A stretch of DNA of 64,000 nucleotides from Prevotella communis. GTDB taxonomy: Bacteria; Bacteroidota; Bacteroidia; Bacteroidales; Bacteroidaceae. Position 1 is the stretch's first letter, and the number at the start of each line of letters is the position of its first letter. Of the stretch, positions 7,502 to 16,031 are shown one piece after another. Location of the stretch: contig NZ_CP091794.1 of the NCBI RefSeq assembly GCF_022024175.1, positions 1,054,001 through 1,118,000 of the forward strand, read 5' to 3'. Below the pieces are notes generated by a model, which was given only the letters and a program-made list of their open reading frames with translations, was not told the DNA's origin and did no database searches. The position numbers and the translations under genes are program-made.

Positions 7502-7537
7502 GGGTGTTTTCCCTAAACCTGAATAGGAAAAACACCC
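7502..7537 (-). terminator. Stem-loop between convergent units
   Basis: GGGTGTTTTCCCT pairs with AGGAAAAACACCC with one mismatch. It lies 8 bp past the stop of the PNPOx-like gene (minus strand) and also downstream of the small Cys gene (plus strand), so it may end both transcripts. Confidence 0.55.
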
Positions 7538-7544
7538 GAATTGA

Positions 7545-8006
7545 TTATTTGCAAAAGCGCTCACCCACGAAACCATTAGCAATTTCGCCTGCCATTAGGT
7601 CGAAATGCAGGTTGACAGGGGGCGTTGGACTGAGGTCGAAATAGTCGAGGTCAGCGATAGGGAGACAGAAGTATTCCAACTGGTCGTAGCTATTGTAGAG
7701 ACGCGAGAGAACATCATTATTATCATATATCCATCGCTTTACATCATCCTCTACATTGAAGTTTACCATGCCTGAACATCTAACAGAGATGTTATCAGCA
7801 TAAGCCAGTATCTCAACATTGGGATTCTGACGCAACTCCCGATAGACTGCCTTCTGGTCAGAAGTGGCAAAGTAGAGCACATGCCCTTCCTGCTTCATAA
7901 TCTGGAAGATGCGCAACTTAGGAAGATTGCCCTCGCACGTGGCAAGGGCAATCTCTTTGTGGTCTTTCAGAAACTGAATTGCTTTGTCGAACATCTCGCT
8001 TACCAT
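7545..8006 (-). CDS. Pyridoxamine 5'-phosphate oxidase-like protein
   Basis: 153 residues, a single split-barrel flavin-binding domain. The start (FLKDHKEIALATCEGNLPKLR) and FATSDQKAVYRELRQNPNVEI are typical of the general-stress/PNPOx-like family that binds FMN or F420-like cofactors. It overlaps the cupin gene by 7 bp and is therefore co-translated with it; the HxlR regulator is divergent. The substrate is unknown. Confidence 0.78.
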   Translation of the reverse strand: MVSEMFDKAIQFLKDHKEIALATCEGNLPKLRIFQIMKQEGHVLYFATSDQKAVYRELRQNPNVEILAYADNISVRCSGMVNFNVEDDVKRWIYDNNDVLSRLYNSYDQLEYFCLPIADLDYFDLSPTPPVNLHFDLMAGEIANGFVGERFCK

Positions 8007-8455
8007 TTCAGTTCTTCCTGCAGGATGACACCATCAGTCATGGGACTGTCAGCCTCGGTGAAGGCATTGGCCTTGTACTGGATGCAGAGCATAGTCAGGT
8101 TCTCGCTGCCGGTGTTCTTCAGCGCACGCTTGCCATCAGGAGCGACGCGGATAATGGTGCCCTCGCTGACAGGGAAGATCTCACCATCCACCTGATACTG
8201 GCCTTCGCCCTTCAAGATGAAGTATAGTTCCTCATGAGTCTTGTGGGTATGCAAGAAACCACTGTCCTGACCTGGAACGAGTGTCTGGAACGAGAACTCG
8301 CTTCCTGTAGCACCTACGGCCTGACCTGCGAAAACCTTACCTTGAATGGTTACGTTCGGTCCCATCGGAAGCACATGCTCGATAATCTCACTCATCTTAC
8401 CTACGCTTACTGCGCTGAAATTCTTACCACTCTTAATTGTTTCAATCTGTTTCAT
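8000..8455 (-). CDS. Cupin-domain protein
   Basis: 151 residues with one cupin barrel. Motif 1 is seen in FLHTHKTHEELYFILKGEG (His, His, Glu metal ligands) and motif 2 in VAPDGKRALKNTG, where the usual His is replaced (PDGKRAL), so the metal site is incomplete by one ligand. It is the first gene of a two-gene unit with the PNPOx-like protein and is divergent from the HxlR regulator, which may control both. Confidence 0.8.
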   Translation of the reverse strand: MKQIETIKSGKNFSAVSVGKMSEIIEHVLPMGPNVTIQGKVFAGQAVGATGSEFSFQTLVPGQDSGFLHTHKTHEELYFILKGEGQYQVDGEIFPVSEGTIIRVAPDGKRALKNTGSENLTMLCIQYKANAFTEADSPMTDGVILQEELKW

Positions 8456-8501
8456 AATTCTTATTCGTTTAAAATGTTATTTTTTCGTTTTGACGCTGAC
8501 A

Positions 8502-8563
8502 ATGATGCGATTAAGCGAGAGCAGAGCCAAACTCGTTTGAGCTCTGCCGAGCGTGAGCATCAT
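8502..8563 (-). repeat. Long imperfect palindrome in the cupin leader
   Basis: The core GCAGAGC (8521-8527) pairs with GCTCTGC (8541-8547) across a 13-nt middle that itself pairs (CAAAC/GTTTG). The outer arms ATGATGC (8502-8508) and GCATCAT (8557-8563) pair as well. It lies in the 5' leader of the cupin mRNA, between the -7 box and the ATG, and could be an operator, an attenuator or an extragenic repeat. Confidence 0.4.
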
Positions 8564-8586
8564 CGCGACCAGTTCTTAACTGGGCG

Positions 8587-8594
8587 CAAAGGTA
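8587..8594 (-). promoter_or_regulatory. -7 promoter box of the cupin/PNPOx unit
   Basis: TACCTTTG on the minus strand. The leader to the cupin ATG would be about 125 nt and contain the palindrome at 8502-8563. Confidence 0.55.
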
Positions 8595-8714
8595 CGGCGA
8601 TTATTTCATTCCCACAAGAAGGCACTTTTGGGTGGGATAGTTACCAAAAAGTAGGAATTGGGATGTTATCAGACTTCTGCGAAAGTGGCGTTAACTTAGA
8701 TTAACTAAGTATAA

Positions 8715-8746
8715 TTTGGTAATTCAGTAACTATTTTTTACTTTTG
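8715..8746 (+). promoter_or_regulatory. Promoter of the HxlR regulator
   Basis: A TTTG at 8715-8718 and TACTTTTG at 8739-8746 are 20 bp apart, fitting the Bacteroidota -33/-7 arrangement. The ATG follows 17 bp after the -7 box. Confidence 0.6.
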
Positions 8747-8763
8747 CATTAAAATCATGAATT

Positions 8764-9108
8764 ATGGCAGATATTAAAGCTGAGTATTTAGCCTGTCCTA
8801 TCAGGCACGTTGTCAGTCGCTTTGGCGACAAGTGGTCGATGCTCGTTCTCTATATGCTTTATAAAAGCGAGACAGGCGTTTTGCGTTTTAATGAAATCCG
8901 TAAGCTGATGTCTGATTGTTCTCAGAAGATGCTCTCGCAGACACTGAAGAACCTGGAGCAGAGTCACCTTGTTCATCGTGAGGTCTATCCGGAGGTTCCA
9001 CCCCGAGTGGAGTATTCCCTGACAGACACAGGCAAATCGCTGATGCCTGCACTTACGGCTCTGATAGCCTGGGGAAAGCAGCATTTCTCTGAAGTGGTAA
9101 CAGATTAA
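8764..9108 (+). CDS. HxlR-family winged-helix transcriptional regulator
   Basis: 114 residues covering the whole HxlR domain. The hallmark CPIRHVVSRFGDKWSMLVLY is at residues 11-30, where the leading Cys may act as a redox sensor as in related regulators. The recognition helix region MLSQTLKNLEQ and the wing PPRVEYSLTDTG are intact. It is divergent from the cupin/PNPOx pair, the usual setting for control of a neighbouring oxidative or electrophile response. Confidence 0.9.
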   Translation: MADIKAEYLACPIRHVVSRFGDKWSMLVLYMLYKSETGVLRFNEIRKLMSDCSQKMLSQTLKNLEQSHLVHREVYPEVPPRVEYSLTDTGKSLMPALTALIAWGKQHFSEVVTD

Positions 9109-9163
9109 CATTGTAACTTTCAGAGTATTACATAACTTAATAAAGCATGAGGCAATAATAGAA

Positions 9164-9769
9164 ATGAAAATAGAGAAATTCACGAATGATGACTTTGCTA
9201 AAGCAGCACCACTGGCTGCTGGTGCATGGGGCGATTTTTATGCCGACGAACGGCAGTGGTTTATCGATGCAGTGGCAGAGTATATCCTTCGCTATAACTA
9301 TAGCAATCCCTCGCTTGCCTTGAAGGCCGTGGGCGATGATGGCGTGATTCATGGGGTGCTGTTTGCCAACTTCCATGACGACAAGGCAGATGTCAGCCAA
9401 TGGCGCGAGAACATTGAGGCACAGATGACCGACCATGAGCTTGAACGTTTCCGTCTATTGGCCGACTATATGCTGGAGGTTGACGGAAAAACGGTGCAGT
9501 GCATGAGTGACGGCGAAGTGAAACTATCGCTCTTCATCAGCAATCAGAAAGGCTGTGGGAAACTGTTGCTGCAGGAAATGATGGATGAGTTCCTGCACAG
9601 AGACCTGAGGCATCTATACCTTTGGACCGACACCAGTTGCACCCACGAATACTACCCACAACATGGTTTCACACTGGTAGGTCAGTTCCTCAGCGAGGTC
9701 TATGACTCCTACGCTCCTGGCTATACCACGTATATCTATAAGAAGGGCATATCATCAGAGAGCAAATGA
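9164..9769 (+). CDS. GNAT N-acetyltransferase
   Basis: 201 residues with the GNAT fold in the second half: motif A region LSLFISNQKGCGKLLLQEMM (Q/GxGxG/A-like acetyl-CoA loop, here KGCGK) and the later TCTHEYYPQHGFTLVG with the YxxxGF motif B. The N-terminal half (residues 1-110) is less typical and could bind the acceptor. The gene end overlaps a thioredoxin remnant. Acceptor unknown. Confidence 0.8.
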   Translation: MKIEKFTNDDFAKAAPLAAGAWGDFYADERQWFIDAVAEYILRYNYSNPSLALKAVGDDGVIHGVLFANFHDDKADVSQWRENIEAQMTDHELERFRLLADYMLEVDGKTVQCMSDGEVKLSLFISNQKGCGKLLLQEMMDEFLHRDLRHLYLWTDTSCTHEYYPQHGFTLVGQFLSEVYDSYAPGYTTYIYKKGISSESK

Positions 9770-9773
9770 AAGC

Positions 9774-9977
9774 TGGCGTTATAATAATCAACCTGTTCTT
9801 TCTTTCTATACAGATATCACCGAAGAACCTTTGATTGCAGGTAGATTCCTAGTCTATTCAGGCCCTACGGTATTGCTTCTGATGGATGGCAAGGAAGTAT
9901 ATCGTGGATCTCAGTTCATTGACTTGGAGGAATTGAAATACAACATTAACCGATTTCTTACGCTTTCAGAACAATGA
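9774..9977 (+). pseudogene. C-terminal half of a thioredoxin-like protein
   Basis: The open frame here reads VLSFYTDITEEPLIAGRFL, then SGPTVLLLMDGKEVYRGSQF, the second half of a thioredoxin fold including the cis-Pro loop (GPT). The first half, with the CxxC active site, is absent; upstream the frame runs into the GNAT gene. Its stop overlaps the ATG of the next gene (ATGA), so the ancestral gene was coupled to it. No plausible start of its own is seen. Confidence 0.6.
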
Positions 9978-10210
9978 CTGACTTCGATTCCATTTGGCGC
10001 ACTCAGGACGAGATAAGAACGGTAGTAAATGCCGTTCTGGGTGAATGTATCTGGAATCTGATCTATAATGAACGACGGATGGCCATTGAGCTGGAGATTA
10101 CCAAGTGTCTGGAGGAGGAAGATGCCGATGCGCTTATCAATCAGTTTCCAGTTCCGGCAGACTATGACGGTGTAGGCTCGAAGGGAACAAAGTTCGTGTT
10201 TTACATGTAA
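9974..10210 (+). CDS. Small protein of unknown function (78 residues)
   Basis: An acidic protein beginning TDFDSIWRTQDEIRTVV. No known domain is recognised. Its ATG overlaps the TGA of the thioredoxin remnant. The first 20 codons recur with silent and one F/Y change at 11632-11694, after the acetyltransferase gene, where the copy ends abruptly. This shows the gene, or its 5' part, has been duplicated in the neighbourhood. Coding is supported by the conserved reading frame between the copies. Confidence 0.5.
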   Translation: MTDFDSIWRTQDEIRTVVNAVLGECIWNLIYNERRMAIELEITKCLEEEDADALINQFPVPADYDGVGSKGTKFVFYM

Positions 10211-10239
10211 AAAGGGTAATCGACTTGTCGCTTGCTACT

Positions 10240-10288
10240 AAAAGGACGCAAGAACTCCCATTTCTGAGAATTCCCCGTGTCCTTTTTT
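10240..10288 (+). terminator. Stem-loop terminator, possibly bidirectional
   Basis: AAAAGGAC (10240-10247) pairs perfectly with GTCCTTTT (10279-10286) and a T-run follows on the plus strand. It ends the GNAT/thioredoxin/unknown unit. On the other strand it lies beyond a 12-codon micro-ORF. Confidence 0.55.
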
Positions 10289-10319
10289 GAAGGCATATAT
10301 AAAGGCAAAACGTGTGCTT

Positions 10320-10358
10320 TTATCTGCGTCCTCCGAAGTGGCCTGAAGTCTTCTTCAT
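10320..10358 (-). CDS. 12-codon micro-ORF with Shine-Dalgarno
   Basis: On the minus strand an AGGAG sits 8 nt before an ATG that opens a frame reading MKKTSGHFGGRR and a TAA. A Shine-Dalgarno is uncommon in this genome, which makes the micro-ORF worth recording. The 10211-10586 gap has no other gene; an imperfect box (TACTTTGC, minus strand, near 10448) might drive it and the hairpin at 10240-10288 would end it. It could be a peptide or part of a small RNA. Confidence 0.3.
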   Translation of the reverse strand: MKKTSGHFGGRR

Positions 10359-10558
10359 ATCTTTATCTCCTATACTTTAAATTGTAATTAATCCCCGGCT
10401 TACGCCAGCCCCTTATCAAGGGTCTTCAAATGTTCACGGTGCAAAGTACGGCATTTTCCTGCTGATTTGCAAAGGATAAACTCTAAAACGATAGGGGTAA
10501 AGTCCTAAAGATTCGGGGGATTTTCCCCTCCAGCATCCTTATTCTGCTAGAAAATTTG

Positions 10559-10566
10559 TAAATTTG
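10559..10566 (+). promoter_or_regulatory. -7 promoter box of the Nim-like gene
   Basis: TAAATTTG fits TAnnTTTG and lies 20 bp before the ATG at 10587. Confidence 0.55.
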
Positions 10567-10586
10567 CAGCCATAAAATTGTGGTAT

Positions 10587-11081
10587 ATGGAATTTAGAGA
10601 AATGAGACGCAAGCGCCAGCAGCTTGCAGAAGAAGAAAGCATTGCCATTTTGGAGAAAGCTACGGCAGGAACTCTGGCTTTGCTAGGTGATAATGATTAT
10701 CCGTATGCTGTTCCTATCAGCTATGTCTATCATGATGGGAAACTATACTTCCATAGTGCTTTGGCTGGCCATAAGGTTGATGCCATCCGCAAGTGTGAAA
10801 AGGCTTCCTTCTGTGTTATTGAGCAGGATGATGTGCAACCGAAGAAGTATACTACCTTCTTCCGTAGCGTGATAGCATTTGGCAGAATCCATATCATCGA
10901 GGATGAACAGGAGAAGTTGGAAACAGCCCGAATGCTTGGCAACCGCTACAATCCAAACGATGAGGAGAACCTGCAAAAGGAAATAGAGAGTGGCTTCGCC
11001 CGTATGCTAATGATACGCTTTGACATCGAGCATTTGACGGGCAAGGAGGCAATTGAATTGGTAAGACAAAGAAATATATGA
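10587..11081 (+). CDS. Pyridoxamine 5'-phosphate oxidase family protein, Nim-like
   Basis: 164 residues resembling the nitroimidazole-resistance (Nim) branch of the split-barrel flavoproteins: start with MRRKRQQL, then ALLGDNDYPYAVPISYVYHDG, HKVDAIR and the C-terminal LTGKEAIELV. A TTG 9 bp upstream is in frame, but the ATG gives the normal N-terminus. Members bind FMN or a haem-like ligand; whether this one inactivates nitro-drugs cannot be told from sequence. The stop overlaps the start of the acetyltransferase gene. Confidence 0.8.
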   Translation: MEFREMRRKRQQLAEEESIAILEKATAGTLALLGDNDYPYAVPISYVYHDGKLYFHSALAGHKVDAIRKCEKASFCVIEQDDVQPKKYTTFFRSVIAFGRIHIIEDEQEKLETARMLGNRYNPNDEENLQKEIESGFARMLMIRFDIEHLTGKEAIELVRQRNI

Positions 11082-11635
11082 CAGAAAAAGAGAAGATGTT
11101 GGCGGGCGAAATTTATTCCGCTGTTGACCCGCAGCTGATAGAAGAACTGACGGAAGTGAAGGAGATAATCCATGACTATAACCTGTTGCGCCCGTCGGAG
11201 AAGGAGGAGGCAAGGGAGATCCTGAAAGGTCTCTTAGGACACATCGCTGATGACAATATTCTGATTAACCAGCCCTTCTATTGCGACTATGGCAAGCAGA
11301 TTAGTGTGGGCAAGCGGTTCTTTGCCAACTTCAACTTCACCGTGCTCGACGAAGCACGTGTCACCATTGGAGATGACTGTTTTATCGGCCCTAATGTAAG
11401 CATCTACACGGCCTGCCATAGTACAGACCCCGTGGAGCGCAACAGCCGTAGAGAGTGGGCAGAACCAGTCACCATTGGCAATAATGTATGGATTGGTGGC
11501 AGTGTGACCATCCTGCCTGGTGTGACAATTGGTGACAACGTGACCATAGGTGCAGGTAGTGTAGTGACGAAAGATATTCCTTCGAACTCCATTGCAGTAG
11601 GCAACCCCTGCAAAGTAGTAAAGATAGTAAGATGA
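11078..11635 (+). CDS. Maltose/galactoside O-acetyltransferase-type sugar acetyltransferase
   Basis: 185 residues. The N-terminal helical Mac domain (MLAGEIYSAVDPQL...) is followed by a left-handed beta-helix of hexapeptide repeats (VTIGDDCFIGPNVSI, VTIGNNVWIGGSVTI, VTIGDNVTIGAGS). The catalytic His is in ACHSTDP. Length and order match LacA/Maa enzymes that acetylate sugars with acetyl-CoA. It overlaps the Nim-like gene by 4 bp, and its stop overlaps the next stub (ATGA). Confidence 0.88.
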   Translation: MTEKEKMLAGEIYSAVDPQLIEELTEVKEIIHDYNLLRPSEKEEAREILKGLLGHIADDNILINQPFYCDYGKQISVGKRFFANFNFTVLDEARVTIGDDCFIGPNVSIYTACHSTDPVERNSRREWAEPVTIGNNVWIGGSVTILPGVTIGDNVTIGAGSVVTKDIPSNSIAVGNPCKVVKIVR

Positions 11636-11694
11636 CTGACTACGATTCCATATGGCGCACGCAAGATGAGATTCGAACGGTGGTGAATGCCTAA
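11632..11694 (+). pseudogene. 5' stub repeating the gene at 9974-10210
   Basis: Twenty codons reading TDYDSIWRTQDEIRTVVNA and a TAA match the start of the gene at 9974-10210 almost base for base. Similarity ends exactly at the codon before the stop, and the sequence then turns into an A-run. As in the full copy, the ATG overlaps the stop of the upstream gene. Confidence 0.55.
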
Positions 11695-11779
11695 AAAAAG
11701 TCGATTTTACGAACGCTACAGAGCATCACTTTTTCGATTTTTTAAGATGGAAAACGTATTGTATTTAACGTTTTTTTTG

Positions 11780-11787
11780 TACCTTTG
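11780..11787 (+). promoter_or_regulatory. -7 promoter box of the TolC/HlyD/MFS operon
   Basis: TACCTTTG, giving a leader of about 160 nt before the TolC-like ATG. The leader (11795-11950) holds several short inverted repeats (for example around GGTTTGTAGC...GGAGGTTTGTCC and GAACCATGAAGGTTC) but no ORF I recognise. Confidence 0.55.
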
Positions 11788-11952
11788 CAGCCGTTTTTAG
11801 GATTTCGCAATTAATAGTGCTCGAAATTCTTCTCTGGATTTGTTCCCTAATCCGAGAGGTTTGTAGCGCATTGTGGCAAACGGGAGGTTTGTCCGAACCA
11901 TGAAGGTTCATTATTCGTATTTCCGAGGGAAGGAATATTTTTAGTACGAGTA

Positions 11953-13365
11953 ATGAATTATAAGAGGAAAAAATTCTTTTTAATGAGTAGTCACAAGTAT
12001 TTTTGTGCTCTGACAGTCTCGATGATAGTCGGAGCAGGTTGCTGTGTACCTACGTATGCACAGCACAAGATGAGTCTTCAGTCGCTTTTTGACCTGGCTG
12101 ACCGTCAGAATCAGCGCATCAAGGTGAGTGAAGTGGCATTGAAGGCTGCAGAAGAAGGGGTCGTATCGGCAAAATCAGCCATGCTGCCAAGTGTTGAATT
12201 CAACTTGCAAGGCTCTTACACGGGCAATGCTTTCCTGATGTCAAGAGGTTTCTCTACCAGTGGCACCACGGAGTATATTGTTCCGGGATTGGGTCCTCAA
12301 CAGGTGCAGAATGGCAAGCAGCCCACACCACATTGGGGCAACAGCTTTACAGCCCAGGCGAGTCAGGTCATCTATGCTGGTGGTGCCATCCGCTCAGGCA
12401 TTGAAATGGCAAAGTTGGGGCATCAATTGGCAGAGCTTGATGTGGAGAAGAATCGTCAGGAGGTACGTTTCCTGCTGACTGGTTTCTACCTCGACCTCTA
12501 CAAACTGCAGAACCAGCAGCAGGTGATAGCGAAGAACATTGAACTGACTGAGAAGGTAATCGAACAGATGAAAGCGCGCAGAGCGCAGGGGACGGTGTTG
12601 AAGAACGACCTGACGCGATACGAACTGCAACTGCAGAGTCTTCTGCTTACAAAGACCCAGCTTGATGATGCGCAGAAGATTATCCGTCATCAGATGAGCA
12701 CAGCCATCCACCTGCCTGAAGGTGAGGATTTTGAGGTAGATACGCAGTCGCTCGAAGAGGAAGGCATAGCACTCAAAGCCCTCACCTCAGAAGAGTTGTG
12801 GCAACAGACTGCAGCTGAAAACAGCATAGACATTCGTCAGGCTTCACTTGCCACAGAGATATCAGAACAGAAGATCAGAAACACGCGTGCGGCCTCGAGA
12901 CCATCTGTGGCTGTGGTGGCTGAAAACAACCTCGCGGGTCCTTATACCTCCGACCTGATTCCAAAGGATGCCAACGTCAACGTGTGGTTTGTAGGCATTG
13001 GCGTGAAATACAATCTGTCAAGTCTCTGGAAGAACAAGCATGCTATCCGTAAGGCGAAGCATGAAAACATCCAAGCACGCGAGCGAGTGCAGTTGGCACG
13101 CGAAGGCATAGAGAATGGTGTACAGGCCTGCTATACCAATCTGCTGACCAGCTCGGTAGAGGTTAACACACAGGAGAAACAGGTGGAACTGGCCAACCAG
13201 AACTATGCGGTGGTGAAGAACCGTTACGACAACGACCTGGCTCTGCTCACCGATATGCTTGATGCCTCGAACATGAAGCTCTCTGCCGATATGGCGCTAG
13301 TCAATGCGCGCATCAACATGCTTTACAATTATTTCAAACTTAAATATATAACAAATACCCTATAA
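11953..13365 (+). CDS. TolC-family outer-membrane efflux protein
   Basis: 470 residues with a signal peptide ending near ...VPTYAQ (cleavage around residue 37). The mature part has the TolC double repeat of long amphipathic helices: LFDLADRQNQRIKVSEVAL, then AEISEQ-like helices and a second copy in AKHENIQARERVQLAREGIE with the final LLTDMLDASNMKL. It forms the outer-membrane duct of the tripartite pump encoded by the next two genes (5-bp and 1-bp spacing). Another ATG at codon 11 is a possible start. Confidence 0.88.
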   Translation: MNYKRKKFFLMSSHKYFCALTVSMIVGAGCCVPTYAQHKMSLQSLFDLADRQNQRIKVSEVALKAAEEGVVSAKSAMLPSVEFNLQGSYTGNAFLMSRGFSTSGTTEYIVPGLGPQQVQNGKQPTPHWGNSFTAQASQVIYAGGAIRSGIEMAKLGHQLAELDVEKNRQEVRFLLTGFYLDLYKLQNQQQVIAKNIELTEKVIEQMKARRAQGTVLKNDLTRYELQLQSLLLTKTQLDDAQKIIRHQMSTAIHLPEGEDFEVDTQSLEEEGIALKALTSEELWQQTAAENSIDIRQASLATEISEQKIRNTRAASRPSVAVVAENNLAGPYTSDLIPKDANVNVWFVGIGVKYNLSSLWKNKHAIRKAKHENIQARERVQLAREGIENGVQACYTNLLTSSVEVNTQEKQVELANQNYAVVKNRYDNDLALLTDMLDASNMKLSADMALVNARINMLYNYFKLKYITNTL

Positions 13366-13369
13366 TAAG

Positions 13370-14398
13370 ATGGAAAAGAATAAGATAACGACCTATATTT
13401 ATAATGCGATTGTGATACTCTGCATCGTATGCGGTGCCGTTTATGCAGCTAGTCAGTTTATGCATTTCGGTGGTGGCGAAGTGACGGATAATGCACGTGT
13501 ATGCCAGAATATCGTACCCCAGAACTGTCGTGTGCAGGGTTTTATCCGTGAGGTGCGCTTCAATGAATTTCAGGAGGTGAAGAAGGGCGATACACTTGTT
13601 GTCATTGAGGATGCCGAGTTCCGTTTGCGTCTGGCTCAGGCAGAAGCAGACCTTACCCGTGCTGAGCGCGGTTCTCAGGGTACGGCAAGCAGTATCCAAA
13701 CCACGAAGACCAGTATCAGCGTGACCGATGCCAGCATCGACGCAGCCCGTGTGCAGATGGAGAATGCGAAGAAGGAGGATGCGCGTTTTCAGAAACTGTT
13801 AGAGCAAGATGCCGTTACACAGCAGCAGTATGACAATGTCCACACGAGTTATCTGAGTGCCAAAGCCGGCTATGAGCAGGCAGTCCGTTCACGCTCTACG
13901 CAGACGGCCGTTGTGGCTGAGCAAGGGCATCATCTTTCAGCATCAGAAGCTGCCATCGAACTGGCACGTGCACAGGTGGAGATAGCTCGGTTGAACCTGT
14001 CGTATTGCTACATCATAGCCACTTGTGATGGTGTGGTGGGCAGCAAGGATATTCATGTGGGACAGTTGGTCAATCCCGGTCAGACAATGGTGAGCATCGT
14101 CGATAAGCATGAGAAATGGGTGGAGGCCAACTATCAGGAGTCGCAGATGCCAAATATCAAGGTGGGTGATAAGGTGCGCTTTACTGCCGATGCCGTTCCT
14201 GATGTGGAATATTCAGGTGTGGTAGAGCGCATCAGCGACGCCACAGGTAGTGCGTTCTCGTTGATTCCTATCGACAATGCCACAGGCAATTTCGTCAAGG
14301 TAGAGCAGCGTGTGACGGTACGTGTGCGGATTGATGCATGCGATGAGATGAAGAAGTTGCATGGTGGTTATAACGTGGTTTGTAAGGTAGAAGAGTAA
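13370..14398 (+). CDS. HlyD/EmrA-family periplasmic adaptor
   Basis: 342 residues. One N-terminal membrane anchor (residues ~8-28), then the first half of a lipoyl domain (CRVQGFIREVRFNEFQEVKKGD), a long alpha-hairpin rich in Ala/Gln (residues ~85-200), the second lipoyl half (ATCDGVVGSKDIHVGQLV) and a beta-barrel (KVGDKVRFTADAVPDVEYSG). This is the EmrA type that works with DHA2 MFS pumps. It links the MFS pump to the TolC channel; its stop overlaps the MFS start. Confidence 0.9.
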   Translation: MEKNKITTYIYNAIVILCIVCGAVYAASQFMHFGGGEVTDNARVCQNIVPQNCRVQGFIREVRFNEFQEVKKGDTLVVIEDAEFRLRLAQAEADLTRAERGSQGTASSIQTTKTSISVTDASIDAARVQMENAKKEDARFQKLLEQDAVTQQQYDNVHTSYLSAKAGYEQAVRSRSTQTAVVAEQGHHLSASEAAIELARAQVEIARLNLSYCYIIATCDGVVGSKDIHVGQLVNPGQTMVSIVDKHEKWVEANYQESQMPNIKVGDKVRFTADAVPDVEYSGVVERISDATGSAFSLIPIDNATGNFVKVEQRVTVRVRIDACDEMKKLHGGYNVVCKVEE

Positions 14399-16020
14399 TG
14401 GGAAAACTGACTGAATTTCTGATGAAGGCACCACCGCCACCAGCAGGCATGGGGTTCGCTATGCCGATGATGAAAGGGTGGGTGCCACGCAGGTTGCAGC
14501 CTTGGATTTACGTCCTGACGGCGCTGTGCTTCCAATTCTCAGGAGGTATCTATCTGGGTGCTCTCGATGAGATTCGTGGCACCACCAACTTCATGATTGA
14601 GGATGTGATGTTTCTGCTCTATGCCACGCTGGCAGGCATGGCCGTGTGGTTCCCGATGCTGTTCAGGATGAAGTTTCGCTTCACCAATCAGCAGTTGCTG
14701 TGCACCTCGGCCATCGTGATGGGCATCTGTAACATCATCACGATGTATAGTCAGTCGATGCCTGTACTCGTTGTGGCATGTTTCATTGCAGGCATTGCCA
14801 AGATTCAAGGAACATTCGAGTGTATGAGCAACATCCAGTTGTGGATTACGCCAAAGCGTGACTTTGCCGTGTTCTTCCCTGTGCTCCACATCATCCTTCT
14901 CACCGCCATCGAGGGTGGGGGATGGCTTGCTGCTTGGATGGGGCATCATTTTACCTGGCAGATGATGCACGCTTTTACTGTAGGCACCATGTCGTTCGTG
15001 CTGCTGACACAGATTGTTCTGTGTCGTCCGTTCTGCCCTATGCCCAACAGGTTCTCGCTGAAGGGGACCGACTGGCAGGGAGCTTTACTCATCTGCGTCA
15101 CGATGCTTCTGTTCTCGTATATCTTTGTCTATGGTGATCACTACAGATGGTTTGCCAGTCAGCACATCAGAGTGCTGGGAGCTTTTACGCTCATCTTTGC
15201 AGGACTCACCCTTTACCGACTGATTCATAATCGCTATCCATACGTAGAGCTTCGCCTGCTGAAATGTCGCAACGTGGTACCCATACTCATCGTTACCATA
15301 TTGGCAGAACTGGCTTTCGGTGCCGAGCATACACTGGAGGAGATACTCTACACTGAGGTCGTCGGACTGGAAGAACTCACCAAGGAGAGTCAATACATGT
15401 GGGCATTGCCAGGCATGTTCCTGGGTATAGCGTTCGACCTCTACTGGCTGAAGGTTCAGAAGTGGAAGGTATGGAAACTGATAGGCACCGCTTTCCTGTC
15501 CATCAGCGCTTACGCCTTGCTGATGTATTCCACGGTAGGTATGGCGGTGAACATCGAGCAATACCGGCTGGCCATCATGCTCCGCGGCTTTGGTTATGGC
15601 GTTCTTGCACCAACCCTGATGTGGGCTTTAGACGAGTCGGTTCCCAGTCTTGAGATGTTTTTCATGGGACTGTTCGTGTTCAACATCCTGCACATGTATC
15701 TTGGTGGCGCTATGGGCTATGGTTTCTATACCACCATCTTCTCGCATTTCCTGAATGAGGACATGATGAACTACGGTCGCCAACTGACGCTCACAAACCT
15801 CGACCTCTCACAATTTGATTTCGGGGCGTTCATGGGCGACAGTTATCTGCACACCATGATGCTTGTGGCCATCAAGCAGGTCTATGGCTACGTCATCTGG
15901 TTTGCCCTGCTCCTGTCGTCCATCTTCTTGTTGTGCGATATTCCCGCTGTGAGAACCAACATACGCAAAGTGCCCCTATGGCCGGTGTTGGCGATAGAGT
16001 ATCTGGCTAGGAAAAAATAG
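14398..16020 (+). CDS. MFS efflux transporter (DHA2/EmrB-like)
   Basis: 540 residues with about 14 hydrophobic segments, the size of the DHA2 drug:proton antiporters that partner HlyD-type adaptors. It starts at TAATG, overlapping the adaptor stop, and closes the three-gene efflux operon. Motif C-like glycine-rich patches are weak and the start region is unusual (proline-rich KAPPPPAGMG). Substrate is unknown; drugs, bile salts or fatty acids are typical for such pumps. Confidence 0.85.
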   Translation: MGKLTEFLMKAPPPPAGMGFAMPMMKGWVPRRLQPWIYVLTALCFQFSGGIYLGALDEIRGTTNFMIEDVMFLLYATLAGMAVWFPMLFRMKFRFTNQQLLCTSAIVMGICNIITMYSQSMPVLVVACFIAGIAKIQGTFECMSNIQLWITPKRDFAVFFPVLHIILLTAIEGGGWLAAWMGHHFTWQMMHAFTVGTMSFVLLTQIVLCRPFCPMPNRFSLKGTDWQGALLICVTMLLFSYIFVYGDHYRWFASQHIRVLGAFTLIFAGLTLYRLIHNRYPYVELRLLKCRNVVPILIVTILAELAFGAEHTLEEILYTEVVGLEELTKESQYMWALPGMFLGIAFDLYWLKVQKWKVWKLIGTAFLSISAYALLMYSTVGMAVNIEQYRLAIMLRGFGYGVLAPTLMWALDESVPSLEMFFMGLFVFNILHMYLGGAMGYGFYTTIFSHFLNEDMMNYGRQLTLTNLDLSQFDFGAFMGDSYLHTMMLVAIKQVYGYVIWFALLLSSIFLLCDIPAVRTNIRKVPLWPVLAIEYLARKK

Positions 16021-16031
16021 AACAGTGTAAC

